DNA from: Streptomyces changanensis
GTDB lineage: Bacteria > Actinomycetota > Actinomycetes > Streptomycetales > Streptomycetaceae
Length of the DNA: 64,000 bases
Direction: 5' to 3'
NCBI RefSeq assembly: GCF_024600715.1
Contig: NZ_CP102332.1
Span: 3,224,001-3,288,000, forward strand
The number at the start of each line of letters is the position of its first letter. Position 1 is the stretch's first letter. The notes beneath the pieces were generated by a model, which saw only the letters and a list, made by a program, of their open reading frames with translations, had not been told where the DNA came from and searched no databases. This document shows, piece after piece, positions 37,800 to 46,690 of this stretch. The position numbers and the translations under genes are program-made.

Positions 37800-38050
37800 A
37801 CCCCTCGGCCCACATGTCCACCCCGGGCCACCACACCTGCCCCCTGCCACCGGCACCGCCACCACGTCAGGCCCCGCGGCCCGCCGCCTCCACGGCCCAC
37901 CGCGCCCGACCGACCCGCCGCACCCGACCCCTCGGCCCACATGTCCACTCCGGGCCACCACACCCGCCCCCTGCCACCGCCACCGCCACCGCCACCGCCA
38001 CCACGTCAGGCCCCGCGGCCCGCCGCCTCCAGCCCCCCCCCCGGCCCACC
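37800..38050. repeat. Minisatellite, period 127 bp
   Basis: ACCCCTCGGCCCACATGTCC begins at 37800 and at 37927, and the match continues through nearly the whole 127-bp unit (GTCAGGCCCCGCGGCCCGCC recurs too). The second copy carries an expanded CCACCG run (about 37977-38003). A degenerate earlier copy starts near 37758. The gap 37375-38466 is Pro-codon-like in several frames, but I see no ORF with normal coding bias or a ribosome site. Confidence 0.75.
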
Positions 38051-38466
38051 GCGCCCGACCGACCCGCCGCCGCTGACCCGCCGTACCCGACCCTCATCCC
38101 GCCCGCACGGGGCCCGACCCCCAGCCCGCCGTGCCCGGCCCCCGGCCGGCGCCACGGCACCCGGCCCCGATCCACCACGCCCGCCCTCCCGGCATCCGGC
38201 CTCCGGCCCACCCCCGGCCGCCCCCGCCCGCCGCCTCAGACCCGCGCCCGATCCCCGGCCCCCGGGCGGCCCTCGCCCGCCGCCTCGGGCACCCGGCCGC
38301 CACCTCCGGCCACCGGCCCCCGGCGGCCCCACCCAACCCCCGGTCGTCCCGGTCCGGCCTCCCGGCCCTGGACCGGGACCGACCCGGTCCAGGCAGGTCC
38401 GCTCCCCGACCCCCGCACCCGGCCGGCCCCGCCCACCGGCCGTCCGGACCCCGTCCCGGGCATGCC

Positions 38467-38500
38467 GAAGGCCCCGGGACCGTGCGGTCCCGGGGCCTTC
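38467..38500. terminator. Hairpin terminator downstream of aspS
   Basis: A perfect 15-bp stem (38467-38481 with 38486-38500, GAAGGCCCCGGGACC arm) with a 4-nt loop lies 14 nt past the aspS stop. It resembles the tRNA-Gly terminator at 145-172 and can act on both strands. Confidence 0.8.
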
Positions 38501-38514
38501 GGCCGACCGTTCTC

Positions 38515-40281
38515 CTACTTCTCCGACACCGGCTTGCGCAGCGCGATGTTCAGCTCCCGCAGGCGGGTCTCGTCCAGCTCGGTGGGCGCGCCCATCATCA
38601 GGTCCTGCGCGTTGCCGTTGAGCGGGAACGCGATGGTCTCGCGGATGTTCGGCTCGTCGGCGAGCAGCATGACGATGCGGTCGACGCCCGGGGCGATGCC
38701 GCCGTGCGGCGGGGCGCCGAAGCGGAACGCGCGGAGCATGCCCGCGAACTCCTGCTCGACGGTGTCGCGGTCGTACCCGGCGATCTCGAACGCCTTGATC
38801 ATGATCTCGGGCTCGTGGTTCCGGATGGCACCCGAGGACAGCTCGACGCCGTTGCAGACGATGTCGTACTGCCAGGCGAGGATGTCCAGCGGGTCCTTCT
38901 CCTCCAGGTCCTTCATGCCCCCCTGGGGCATGGAGAAGGGGTTGTGCGAGAAGTCGATCCTGCCGGTCTCCTCGTCCTTCTCGTACATCGGGAAGTCGAC
39001 GATCCAGCAGAAGCGGAAGACGTTCTCCTCGAAGTGGCCGGCGCGCTTGGCGGCCTCGACGCGGACCGCGCCCATGATCTTGGAGACCTCGTCGACGTCA
39101 CCGGCGCCGAAGAAGACGGCGTGGCCCGGCTGCAGGCCGAGGCGGTCGGTGAGGGTCTTGACGTCGTCCTCGGTGAGGAACTTCGCGATCGGGCCGGTGA
39201 GGGCCATGTCCTCGCCGACGCGGATCCAGGCCAGGCCCTTCGCGCCGTGCTCGACGGCGAAGTCGCCCATCGAGTCGAAGAACTTGCGCGGCTGGTCCTG
39301 GACCGCCGGGACGGGCAGGGCGCGCACGTGCTTGCCGGCGAACGCCTTGAAGCCCGAGTCCGCGAAGACGTCCGTGATGTCGACGAGCTCCAGGCGGGCG
39401 CGCAGGTCGGGCTTGTCGGAGCCGTACTTCACCATCGCCTCGCGGAACGGGATCCGCGGGAACGGCGAGGTGACGTGGCGGCCACCGCCGAACTCCTCGA
39501 ACAGCTCCGTCATGAGCTTCTCGATCGGCTGGAAGACGTCCTCCTGCTCGACGAAGGACATCTCGACGTCGAGCTGGTAGAACTCGCCCGGCGAGCGGTC
39601 GGCGCGGGCGTCCTCGTCGCGGAAGCAGGGCGCGATCTGGAAGTAGCGGTCGAAGCCGGAGACCATCAGCAGCTGCTTGAACTGCTGGGGCGCCTGCGGC
39701 AGCGCGTAGAACTTGCCCGGGTTGAGGCGGGACGGCACGACGAAGTCGCGGGCGCCCTCGGGCGAGGTCGCGGTGAGGATCGGCGTGGCCATCTCGTTGA
39801 AGCCGAGGGCGACCATCTTGTGGCGGATCGCGGAGATCACGGCCGTGCGCAGCATGATGTTGCGGTGCATGCGCTCGCGGCGCAGGTCGAGGAAGCGGTA
39901 CTCCAGGCGCCGCTCCTCGTTGACGCCGTCGTCGGTGTTGATCGTGAACGGCAGCGGGCCGGCGGCGCCGAGCACCTCGACCTCGGCGACCTCGACCTCG
40001 ACCTCACCGGTGGGCAGGTCGGCGTTGACGTTCTCGGTGCCGCGGGAGACGACGCGGCCGTCGACGCGGACCACCGACTCCTTGGTCTGCTTGTCGAGCG
40101 CCTCGTACGCGGCGGTGCCGGGCCGGGCGACGAGCTGCGTGATGCCGTAGTGGTCGCGCAGATCGATGAAGAGGATGCCGCCCAGGTCGCGCCGATTGTG
40201 CAGCCAGCCGCTCAGCCGGACGTCGGTGTCGACGTCAGAGGCGCGGAGCTCGCCGCAGGTGTGGGACCTGTACCGATGCAT
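38515..40281 (-). CDS. aspS: Aspartyl-tRNA synthetase
   Basis: AspS charges tRNA-Asp. The 588-aa protein has the OB-fold anticodon domain ([26 protein letters not shown] at the start), class II motif 2 [16 protein letters not shown] near residue 205, a bacterial GAD insertion domain and motif 3 [22 protein letters not shown] near residue 530. Length fits bacterial AspS. ATG 40281 begins the family N-terminus. Whether it is a discriminating or Asp/Asn enzyme cannot be decided by eye; no asnS is in the window. Confidence 0.98.
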   Translation of the reverse strand: MHRYRSHTCGELRASDVDTDVRLSGWLHNRRDLGGILFIDLRDHYGITQLVARPGTAAYEALDKQTKESVVRVDGRVVSRGTENVNADLPTGEVEVEVAEVEVLGAAGPLPFTINTDDGVNEERRLEYRFLDLRRERMHRNIMLRTAVISAIRHKMVALGFNEMATPILTATSPEGARDFVVPSRLNPGKFYALPQAPQQFKQLLMVSGFDRYFQIAPCFRDEDARADRSPGEFYQLDVEMSFVEQEDVFQPIEKLMTELFEEFGGGRHVTSPFPRIPFREAMVKYGSDKPDLRARLELVDITDVFADSGFKAFAGKHVRALPVPAVQDQPRKFFDSMGDFAVEHGAKGLAWIRVGEDMALTGPIAKFLTEDDVKTLTDRLGLQPGHAVFFGAGDVDEVSKIMGAVRVEAAKRAGHFEENVFRFCWIVDFPMYEKDEETGRIDFSHNPFSMPQGGMKDLEEKDPLDILAWQYDIVCNGVELSSGAIRNHEPEIMIKAFEIAGYDRDTVEQEFAGMLRAFRFGAPPHGGIAPGVDRIVMLLADEPNIRETIAFPLNGNAQDLMMGAPTELDETRLRELNIALRKPVSEK

Positions 40282-40429
40282 CGTCGTTCATCCAGTCTTG
40301 GGTGGGTGGGTGGGGCTCGACCCGTCAAGGTTACCGTCCGCCCCCCGGCCGGTTTCCGGCATTGTCGAGCCGCAGCCCGCACCCCCCGTACGGTGGCGTC
40401 CGACTGGTGCACCTTCTTAAAGTGGGGCA

Positions 40430-42547
40430 ATGCGCACCGAGGACGTCCTGGCCGCGATCCTGACCGGTCTGTGGCGTTGGGACAACGCGACCGGGATCGT
40501 CTCGCTGGACGCCGAGGCGGCCCGGCTGCTGGGGCTGCCGGCCGAGCCGGTCGAGCTGACGGAGGGCGCGATCCGCTCGCGTTTCCATCCGGTCGACTGG
40601 AACGAGATCGACGGGATCGTCAACCTGGCGGTGGCCGAGGGCACCCTCGCGGAGGCCCGGCTGCGCGTCATGGACGGGCGGGGCCGGGTGATCCGCACGC
40701 TGCGCAGCCGCTCGCGGCCCCTGGTGGACGGGCGCCGCTTCGAGCTGGTCGGCACGCTCCAGGAGGTGGCCGAGCAGCAGCCGGGGACGGCGGCGCGGAC
40801 CCCGGTGACGGGCGACTGGCGACGCTCGCGCGAGGCGTTCCTGCTGGACGCGGGGCGGGCGCTGGCCGAGGCGCGGTCGACGGCGGAGGTGCTGCGGGTG
40901 GCGGCGTCGCTGTCGATGCCCGGTTTCTCGCCGGACGGCCTCGCGGTGTTCGGCGTCGCGGGCGACCGGTTGACGATCATCGGCCACCACGGGCACAGCG
41001 TGGGCGACGAGGGCCCCTTCGCGGAGATGCCCCTGGACACGGACTACCCGGCCGCGGACGTGGTCCGCACCGGGCGGGCGATCTACCTGGCGACGCCGGA
41101 GGAGTACAAGGAGCGGTACCCGGCGGCGTGGCCGCTGGCGCAGCGGTTCGGGCGGGAGTCGTGGGCGTTCCTGCCGCTGATCGTGGCGGGCCGGACGATG
41201 GGCGCGTGGATGGCGGCGTTCGCGTACCGGGTGGGGTTCACGCCGGACGAGCGGTCGGTGCTGTCGACGGTGGCGCGGATGCTGGCGCAGGCGCTGGCCA
41301 GGGCCGAGGTGGCGGAGTCGGAGCGGGAGCTGTCGCTGGGCCTCCAGCGGACGATGATGCCGGTGCTGGGTCCCGCGGTGCCGGGCATGGAGGTCGCCGC
41401 GCGGTACGTGCCGACGGGCGGCGGGCTCCAGGTGGGCGGCGACTGGTACGACATGATCCAGCTGCCGGGCGGCCGGGCCGCCTTCGTCATCGGCGACGTG
41501 CAGGGCCACGACGTGCGGGCGGCGGGGCTGATGGGCCAGCTGCGGATCGCCCTGCGCGCGTACGCGGCGGAGGGCCACCGGCCGGACGCGGTGCTGTCGC
41601 GGGCGTCGCGGTTCCTGTACGGGATCACGGCGGGCGGCAACGGCGACGCGGGCGACGCCTACGCCGGCGACGTCGACGCGGCGCGCTTCGCGACGTGCCT
41701 GTACCTGGAGGTGGACCCGGCGACGGGCACGCTCGACATCGCCCGCGCGGGCCACCCGGAGCCGGCCGTCCTCATGGCCGACGGGACGGTGCTGGTCAGG
41801 TCGACGGAGGGCGGTCTGCCGCTGGGCATCGTCCCGGACACGGACTACCCGACGACCCGGCTCACGCTGGAGCCGGGCGACACCCTGCTGCTCTGCACGG
41901 ACGGCCTGCTGGAGACGGGCGGGCACGACATGGAGACGGGCTGGCTGCGGGTCCGCAAGCTGCTGGAGGAGTATGACCCGGCCACCGAGGACCTGGAGGT
42001 GCTGGCGGACTCGCTGGTGCACGCGGTGCACGGCCCCGGCTCCCACCACACGACGGGCCCGCTCGCCGACCGCCGCGAGGACGACATCGCGGTGCTGCTG
42101 CTGTCGCGCGCGGCGGCGGGGCCGGCCGGGCGGCAGGCGCCGCCGCGGCGGACGGTCCTCACGATCGCGCAGGCCGAGCCGGAGCGCATCGCCGGCGCCC
42201 GGCGGCAGCTGCGGGAGCTGCTGCACGACTGGGCGGACGGGGACCAGGTGGACTCGGCGGTCCTGATGGTGTCGGAGATGGTCACGAACGTCCTGGTGCA
42301 CACCGACGGCGACGCGCTGCTGGTGGCGGAGGCCACCGGCGAGCAGGGGGCGCGGCGGCTGCGGGTGGAGGTCGCGGACGCCAGCGACGAGCTGCCGCAC
42401 CGGCGCCGCCCGGGCGAGATGGCCTCGTCGGGGCGCGGGGTGCTGCTGATGGAGATGCTGGCGCACGCGTGGGGCGTGGACCCGCGGGGCGACGGCAAGT
42501 CGATCTGGTTCGAGCTGTACGAGGGCGGCGCCCCGGCCGCGGCGTGA
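40430..42547 (+). CDS. PAS-GAF-PP2C phosphatase (SpoIIE/RsbU-like) with anti-sigma-type ATPase
   Basis: A 705-aa regulator. Domains in order: a PAS-like sensor (residues 1-120, WRWDNATGIVSLDAEAARLLGL), GAF domain (about 145-300), SpoIIE PP2C phosphatase (about 305-560; VGGDWYDMIQ, GDVQGHDVRAA, DTLLLCTDGLLETGG, REDDIAVLLL) and a C-terminal HATPase_c domain of the RsbW family (VSEMVTNVLVHT N-box, then SGRGVLLMEMLAHAWGV). All metal-binding Asp residues of PP2C are present. Such proteins dephosphorylate anti-anti-sigma factors in partner-switching, and the RsbW-like domain could bind or phosphorylate one. The target is not encoded here. ATG 40430 has AGTGGGG 3-9 nt upstream. It is divergent from aspS. 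Confidence 0.92.
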   Translation: MRTEDVLAAILTGLWRWDNATGIVSLDAEAARLLGLPAEPVELTEGAIRSRFHPVDWNEIDGIVNLAVAEGTLAEARLRVMDGRGRVIRTLRSRSRPLVDGRRFELVGTLQEVAEQQPGTAARTPVTGDWRRSREAFLLDAGRALAEARSTAEVLRVAASLSMPGFSPDGLAVFGVAGDRLTIIGHHGHSVGDEGPFAEMPLDTDYPAADVVRTGRAIYLATPEEYKERYPAAWPLAQRFGRESWAFLPLIVAGRTMGAWMAAFAYRVGFTPDERSVLSTVARMLAQALARAEVAESERELSLGLQRTMMPVLGPAVPGMEVAARYVPTGGGLQVGGDWYDMIQLPGGRAAFVIGDVQGHDVRAAGLMGQLRIALRAYAAEGHRPDAVLSRASRFLYGITAGGNGDAGDAYAGDVDAARFATCLYLEVDPATGTLDIARAGHPEPAVLMADGTVLVRSTEGGLPLGIVPDTDYPTTRLTLEPGDTLLLCTDGLLETGGHDMETGWLRVRKLLEEYDPATEDLEVLADSLVHAVHGPGSHHTTGPLADRREDDIAVLLLSRAAAGPAGRQAPPRRTVLTIAQAEPERIAGARRQLRELLHDWADGDQVDSAVLMVSEMVTNVLVHTDGDALLVAEATGEQGARRLRVEVADASDELPHRRRPGEMASSGRGVLLMEMLAHAWGVDPRGDGKSIWFELYEGGAPAAA

Positions 42548-42707
42548 GTCCCCCACCGCCGGGGCCGGTGGCGCCGTCCGCGAGCCGAGCGGACCCCGCT
42601 CCGGGACCCGCCGGCGCTGCGGCTGCGGCGGTGACCGGGTGCGGGCCGGACCGTGAGCGGCCGGCGCGACCCCACCGCACGCCCACCCGCCCCCGCCCCC
42701 GCACGCG

Positions 42708-42740
42708 CCCGTGGGCCCCGCCTGAGGCGGGGCCCACGGG
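42708..42740. terminator. Hairpin terminator between the SpoIIE-like gene and pirin
   Basis: A perfect 15-bp stem (42708-42722 with 42726-42740, CCCGTGGGCCCCGCC arm) and a 3-nt loop lies between two convergent genes and can serve both. Confidence 0.8.
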
Positions 42741-42762
42741 GGTGGTGCGGTGTCGGACGGGG

Positions 42763-43737
42763 TCAGACGGGCAGGCCCTCGCCCATGCCGTGGACGGCGG
42801 GGACGCGGCCGAGCCTCCCGGCCTGGAAGTCCTCGAACGCCTGCATCAGCTCGTCCCGGGTGTTCATGACGAACGGCCCGTAGTGCGCCATGGGCTCCCG
42901 GATGGGGCGCCCGCCGAGGAGCACGACCTCCAGGTCCGGGGTGTGGCCGTCCTGCTTCTCGTCGGCGCGCACGGTGAGCGATCCGCCGTCGCCGAAGACG
43001 GCGGTCTGCCCGCTGTGGACGGGCCGGCGCTCGGCGCCGACGGTGCCGCGCCCGGCGAGGACGTACGCGAGGCCGTTGAAGTCCTGCCGCCAGGGCAGGG
43101 TGACCTCGGAGCCCGGCCGCAGCGTGGCGTGGACCATGGTGATCGGCGTGTGCGTGATGCCCGGTCCCTCGTGCCCGTCCAGTTCGCCGGCGATGACGCG
43201 CAGCAGCGCGCCGCCGTCGCCGGAGGTGAGGAGCTTGACGGAGCCGCCGCGGATGTCCTGGTAGCGGGGGTCCTTCATCTTGTCGGCGGCGGGGAGGTTC
43301 ACCCACAGCTGGAGGCCGTGGAAGAGCCCGCCCGACATGACGAGCGACTCCGGCGGGGCCTCGATGTGCAGCAGCCCGGACCCGGCGGTCATCCACTGGG
43401 TGTCGCCGTTGGTGATGGTGCCGCCCCCGCCGTTGGAGTCCTGGTGGACGAAGGTCCCGTCGATCAGGTACGTGACCGTCTCGAAGCCGCGGTGCGGGTG
43501 CCAGGGGGTGCCCTTGGGCTCGCCCGGCGCGTACTCCACCTCGCCCATCTGGTCCATCATGATGAACGGGTCGAGGTGGCGGTAGTTGATCCCGGCGAAC
43601 GCGCGGCGGACCGGGAAGCCCTCGCCCTCGAAGCCGCTGGGCGCGGTGGTCACGGCGAGCACCTTGCGGGCGGCGGCGCCGGTCGGCGCGGTGACGCGGG
43701 GCAGGGTGAGCGGGTTCTCGACGGTGACGGCAGGCAT
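42763..43737 (-). CDS. Pirin family protein
   Basis: A 324-aa bicupin. The N-terminal pirin domain has NYRHLDPFIMMDQMGEVEY, the metal-site motif GTPWHPHRGFETVTYLIDG and HQDSNGGGGTITNGDTQWMTAGSGLLH; the His and Glu ligands are visible. The C-terminal cupin follows, ending in YGPFVMNTRDELMQAFEDFQ. Pirins are iron proteins, some with quercetinase activity, others redox-responsive cofactors. ATG 43737 has GGAGG 6-10 nt upstream. An imperfect palindrome 43-58 nt upstream may be an operator. Confidence 0.93.
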   Translation of the reverse strand: MPAVTVENPLTLPRVTAPTGAAARKVLAVTTAPSGFEGEGFPVRRAFAGINYRHLDPFIMMDQMGEVEYAPGEPKGTPWHPHRGFETVTYLIDGTFVHQDSNGGGGTITNGDTQWMTAGSGLLHIEAPPESLVMSGGLFHGLQLWVNLPAADKMKDPRYQDIRGGSVKLLTSGDGGALLRVIAGELDGHEGPGITHTPITMVHATLRPGSEVTLPWRQDFNGLAYVLAGRGTVGAERRPVHSGQTAVFGDGGSLTVRADEKQDGHTPDLEVVLLGGRPIREPMAHYGPFVMNTRDELMQAFEDFQAGRLGRVPAVHGMGEGLPV

Positions 43738-43779
43738 TGCGGACCTCCGGGTGTCGGCGGGGCGGCGTACGCCCACTTT

Positions 43780-43795
43780 AGTTGAAGCTTGAACT
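43780..43795. promoter_or_regulatory. Candidate operator of the pirin gene
   Basis: AGTTGAAGCTTGAACT is a palindrome apart from one mismatched G/G pair. It is AT-rich within very GC-rich DNA and lies in the promoter position for pirin. Pirin genes in actinobacteria are often controlled by MarR-type repressors at such sites; no MarR gene is adjacent. Confidence 0.45.
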
Positions 43796-43928
43796 TCTTG
43801 CCAGGGGAACACCGCCCCGGGTCCCCCCATTCCCGTCCCGCGACGCTCCCCCGCCCCTCCGGTCGGCCTGTTCCCTCCCGTCCCACCCACCGCCCGGACG
43901 GGACCGTGCGCGGCTCGGCGGCAGGGGG

Positions 43929-44333
43929 TCAGCGGGGCGCGGCGACGGCCTCCTCGACGGTCCGCACCAGCGCGGCGTCCCACGTCAGCAGGGACACCTC
44001 GGCCGGCTGCGGGGTGCCGTCCGGGCCCGTCACCGTGCAGGTGAGGACCGTCCCGCCGCGCCCGCCACCGGTCGCCGCGCCGGTCGGGCCGGACAGCGCC
44101 AGGCCCCGCGCCCCGGGGGCGTCCAGGGCGGCGCCCGAGCGGCCCAGCGTGAGCCGGGCGGGCCGCGTCGACGGCCCGTGGGCGCGGACGCGGTACCGGC
44201 ACCGCAGGGCGACCGGTTCCCCGCGCCGGTACGCGGCGATCCGCCGGGCCGCGCGGACCCGGTCGAGACTCCTGCCGCCCGCCCACAGCACCAGGTCCAT
44301 CAGGGCGTGCAGGACGAATTCCAGCACCAGCAT
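43929..44333 (-). CDS. Hypothetical protein with hydrophobic N-terminus
   Basis: A 134-aa protein. MLVLEFVLHALMDLVLWAGG forms one amphipathic-to-hydrophobic helix, then a basic region (RVRAARRIAAYRRGE). A beta-rich part follows, with VTGPDGTPQPAEVSLLTWDAA. ATG 44333 has GAGGAG about 8 nt upstream. It is 42 nt downstream of the LURP-like gene on the same strand and probably co-transcribed. No family recognised. Confidence 0.65.
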   Translation of the reverse strand: MLVLEFVLHALMDLVLWAGGRSLDRVRAARRIAAYRRGEPVALRCRYRVRAHGPSTRPARLTLGRSGAALDAPGARGLALSGPTGAATGGGRGGTVLTCTVTGPDGTPQPAEVSLLTWDAALVRTVEEAVAAPR

Positions 44334-44375
44334 GTGCGTGCTCCTCGGTTCGGAACGGGGTGATCAGGAGGCTCT

Positions 44376-44960
44376 TCAGCGGCTCTGCAGGGCGTCCAGC
44401 CCGGCGGCCATGCAGAGGGCGAGCGTCCGGTCGAGCGCGGGGTCCTGGATCCGCACCGCGTACCGGTCGCGCAGGCCCCACATCCGTTCGACCGACAGGA
44501 CGGGCTCACCGTCGCGGACGAAGTCGAAGTGGTGGACGAAGGGGATCGGCGGCACGGGCACGACCGGCACGACCGCGTCCACGACCTCCCACGCGCGCCG
44601 GGCCAGCGCCACGCCGAGGCTGCGCTCGCGCCCGACGGCGGCCGGCTCCCCGCCCTGGGCCAGCTGCCAGGTGGACCGCAGCAGCGACGCCTTGACGTCC
44701 TTGCGGAACCAGCCGACCGGCTCCCCGTCCGCGCCGGTCACGTCGTACACCCCGCCGAAGTCGATCACCTTGCGGGCCGTGAACCCGCCGACCACCCGCG
44801 ACCGGTCCTCCCCGGTCCAGAAGGTCAGCTCCTCCTTCAGGGCGAACCGCTTCTGCTCGGCGAACGCCAGGACGTCACCGCCGTCCGGCCCCGTGACGAC
44901 GTACCGGTTCACCAGCGGGGTGATCTTCTGCGTCATCACGAATTCGCTCAGCTGCTCCAC
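44376..44960 (-). CDS. LURP-one-related (scramblase-fold) protein
   Basis: A 194-aa protein with the 12-stranded barrel pattern of LURP-one/YxjI proteins. It has KITPLVNRYVVTGPDGGDVLAFAEQKRFALKEELTF at the start, VYDVTGADGEPVGWFRKDVKASLLRSTW in the middle and FDFVRDGEPVLSVERMWGLRDRYAVRI later. Family proteins resemble phospholipid scramblases; biochemical role in bacteria is not established. It is the first gene of a likely two-gene unit with the 134-aa gene. Confidence 0.75.
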   Translation of the reverse strand: MEQLSEFVMTQKITPLVNRYVVTGPDGGDVLAFAEQKRFALKEELTFWTGEDRSRVVGGFTARKVIDFGGVYDVTGADGEPVGWFRKDVKASLLRSTWQLAQGGEPAAVGRERSLGVALARRAWEVVDAVVPVVPVPPIPFVHHFDFVRDGEPVLSVERMWGLRDRYAVRIQDPALDRTLALCMAAGLDALQSR

Positions 44961-45055
44961 AGAGGAACAGTAGGCAGGCCCCGGGGCCGAATCCCTACGC
45001 CTCAGGGGGGATAGCCACCCCCGCCGACCGGAGGGAGAGCCAACCTTCCTTCAAA

Positions 45056-45076
45056 TTGCTACTCCCTTTGCTACTC
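45056..45076 (+). promoter_or_regulatory. Direct repeat before the antitoxin gene
   Basis: TTGCTACTC occurs at 45056-45064 and 45068-45076, a 12-bp period, ending 8 nt before the antitoxin ATG. The position suggests autoregulatory binding by the antitoxin, or overlap with its promoter. Confidence 0.4.
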
Positions 45077-45083
45077 ATCACAC

Positions 45084-45554
45084 ATGGGTACGGAAGAGAT
45101 GCACTCGACGAGCGGCGACGCACCCGCACAGAAAGTCAGCGTGTCACTGCCCGCAGACAGGGTCGCGGCGGTACGGGCACGCGTCGGCAAGCGCGGATTC
45201 TCGGCCTACGTGAGCGCGGCGGTGGAACGACAGCTGCAACGCGACCTCCTGGAAGAGCTGCTACAGGAGAAAGAAGCCGCGATCGGCCCCGTGGCACCGG
45301 AGGTCAAGGCGTGGGCAGAAGACGTCTTCCGCATCGCCGAAGCCAAGGCGTCGCAGGAGGAGCGGTCCGTCGACGCCGAAGGGAACAAGGAATGCCACGA
45401 TCACGAGGCGTGCTGTTACTCGACAGCCAGGGCTTGTACAAGTTCATGGCGAACGATCCCAAAGTGGTGCAGCTCGTCCGCCAAGCGCAGGCCAAGGACC
45501 TTCTGGTGGCCGCCAGCGGCATCACACTCATCGAGGCTTGGCACCCCAGAGTGA
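45084..45554 (+). CDS. Antitoxin-like protein, apparently lacking its normal stop
   Basis: The first 105 or so residues look like a type II antitoxin: QKVSVSLPADRVAAVRARVG begins a ribbon-helix-helix-like segment, GFSAYVSAAVERQLQRDLLEELLQ follows, then an acidic tail (EEALQ-like AEAKASQEERSVDAEGNKE). Antitoxins of this class normally stop at the toxin start. Here the frame continues at GAATGC, where a TGA would overlap the toxin ATG, and runs on for about 50 residues of non-natural sequence (HDHEACCYSTARACTSSW). The predicted 156-aa product is therefore probably a read-through artefact of a point change. ATG 45084 follows a direct repeat. Confidence 0.7.
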   Translation: MGTEEMHSTSGDAPAQKVSVSLPADRVAAVRARVGKRGFSAYVSAAVERQLQRDLLEELLQEKEAAIGPVAPEVKAWAEDVFRIAEAKASQEERSVDAEGNKECHDHEACCYSTARACTSSWRTIPKWCSSSAKRRPRTFWWPPAASHSSRLGTPE

Positions 45555-45792
45555 GGCAGGACAATCTCCGCTGGCACGCCTCCCGGCTTCACCTGGTGCC
45601 GGTGACCGAAGAGATCACCTGGCAGGCCGTCGAGCTGTTGCGGGGTGCCGGCCTACACGGGCAAAGAACGCGATCGACTCGATCGTGGCAGCGACGGCGC
45701 TCCCGTATCCGGCGCCCAGGATCATCGTGACCTCGGACGTCGACGACATGGACAAGCTGTGCGGCAAACGAGTCGAAGCCGTCGGGGTGTGA
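45392..45792 (+). pseudogene. PIN-domain toxin (VapC-like), frameshifted
   Basis: From ATG 45392 the frame encodes GVLLLDSQGLYKFMANDPKV (first catalytic Asp) and ASGITLIEAWHPRVRQ (second acidic residue). It continues to ELLRGAGLHG, then changes. The remaining PIN motif KNAIDSIVAATALPYPAPRIIVTSDVDDMDKL, with the last two acidic residues, is in another frame from about 45660 to the stop at 45790-45792. Insertion of one C in GGGCAAAG would restore GHKNAID. The toxin as read is truncated and should be inactive. It abuts the sseB-like gene end-to-end. Confidence 0.8.
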
Positions 45793-46245
45793 CTAGCCGT
45801 ACATGCGGCGCATGGCGAAGTCGACCATCTCCTCGACCGCCTTCGCGTCGAAGACGATCCGGTGGTCGCCCTCCATGTCCAGGACGAAGCCGTACCCGGT
45901 CGGCAGCAGGTCCAGCACCTCGGCGCCGGTGATCACGAAGTACTTGGACTCCTTGCCGGCGTACCGGCGCAGCTGCTTCAGCGACGTGAACATCGGGATG
46001 ACCGGCTGCTGCGTGTTGTGCAGGGCCAGAAAGCCCGGGTTGTCGCCGCGCGGGCAGTACACCTTCGACGTGGCGAAGATCTGCTGGAAGTCCTCGGCGG
46101 AGAGCGAACCGGTGGTGAACGCCCGCACGGCGTCGGCGAGCGAGGGCGGCGACGGCTCCGGGTACAGCGGCGGCTGCTGCGCGTACCCCTGCTGGGGCGG
46201 CGCGTACTGCTGCTGGGCACCCTGGTTCTGCTCGTAGCCGTACAT
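45793..46245 (-). CDS. SseB-like domain protein
   Basis: A 150-aa protein. The first 35 residues are a Gln/Pro/Tyr-rich low-complexity segment (QQYAPPQQGYAQQPPLYPE). The remainder resembles the SseB N-terminal fold: LADAVRAFTTGSLSAEDFQQIFATSKVYCPRGDNPGFLALHNTQQPVIPMFTSLKQL, then ILDLLPTGYGFVLDMEGDHRIVFDAKAVEEM. Function of actinobacterial SseB proteins is not known; in enteric bacteria SseB is a sulfur-metabolism-linked protein. ATG 46245. Confidence 0.75.
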   Translation of the reverse strand: MYGYEQNQGAQQQYAPPQQGYAQQPPLYPEPSPPSLADAVRAFTTGSLSAEDFQQIFATSKVYCPRGDNPGFLALHNTQQPVIPMFTSLKQLRRYAGKESKYFVITGAEVLDLLPTGYGFVLDMEGDHRIVFDAKAVEEMVDFAMRRMYG

Positions 46246-46300
46246 GCACGCAAGGGTACTGAGTGCGCGCCGCGCCCGTGACGCGTCCCCGGCCGTGCCC

Positions 46301-46633
46301 TCAGTCGCCCAGCAGGTCCATGACGATCAGCGCGGCGGTGGGGACGGACGCCGCCGCCACCGCCACCGACCAGTACACCCGTCCGCGCACCCCCGCCCGG
46401 CGCCGCAGGGGCCTGTTCACGAGCCACCACCCCAGCCCGAACAGCACCAGGACCGGCGTCGCCACCATGAACCACGGCAGCATGCCGTCGTTCTCGGTCG
46501 GCTCCGCCTGCGTCCACCCGAGCCCGGCCAGCGGCCAGTTCGAAGCCCAGTACCAGACCAGCCAGACCGGTACGACCCCCGGAACGCCGAGGACCAGGTT
46601 CACTCCCGCGCCCGCCGCCAGCCACTTCCGCAT
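46301..46633 (-). CDS. Small membrane protein
   Basis: A 110-aa protein with three predicted helices: LAAGAGVNLVLGVPGVVPVWLVWYW, MLPWFMVATPVLVLFGLGWWLV and VYWSVAVAAASVPTAALIVMDLL. A basic loop RPLRRRAGVRGR follows helix 2. ATG 46633. It is divergent from the SUKH gene 57 nt away. No family recognised. Confidence 0.65.
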   Translation of the reverse strand: MRKWLAAGAGVNLVLGVPGVVPVWLVWYWASNWPLAGLGWTQAEPTENDGMLPWFMVATPVLVLFGLGWWLVNRPLRRRAGVRGRVYWSVAVAAASVPTAALIVMDLLGD

Positions 46634-46690
46634 CCGGGCAGTCTCCCAGGGTGGTCGGGGGTGTCCGCGATGGGGCCTAGGGTCTCGGTC

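Noticed and set aside
37770..38010. CRISPR array
   Set aside because: Units are 127 bp with nearly no distinct spacers, contain an internal CCACCG run, and no cas genes are present.
37022..39580. 852-codon plus-strand frame across 37-39.6 kb
   Set aside because: It spans repeats and the antisense of ldt and aspS; composition is Pro/Ala/Arg-rich without domains.
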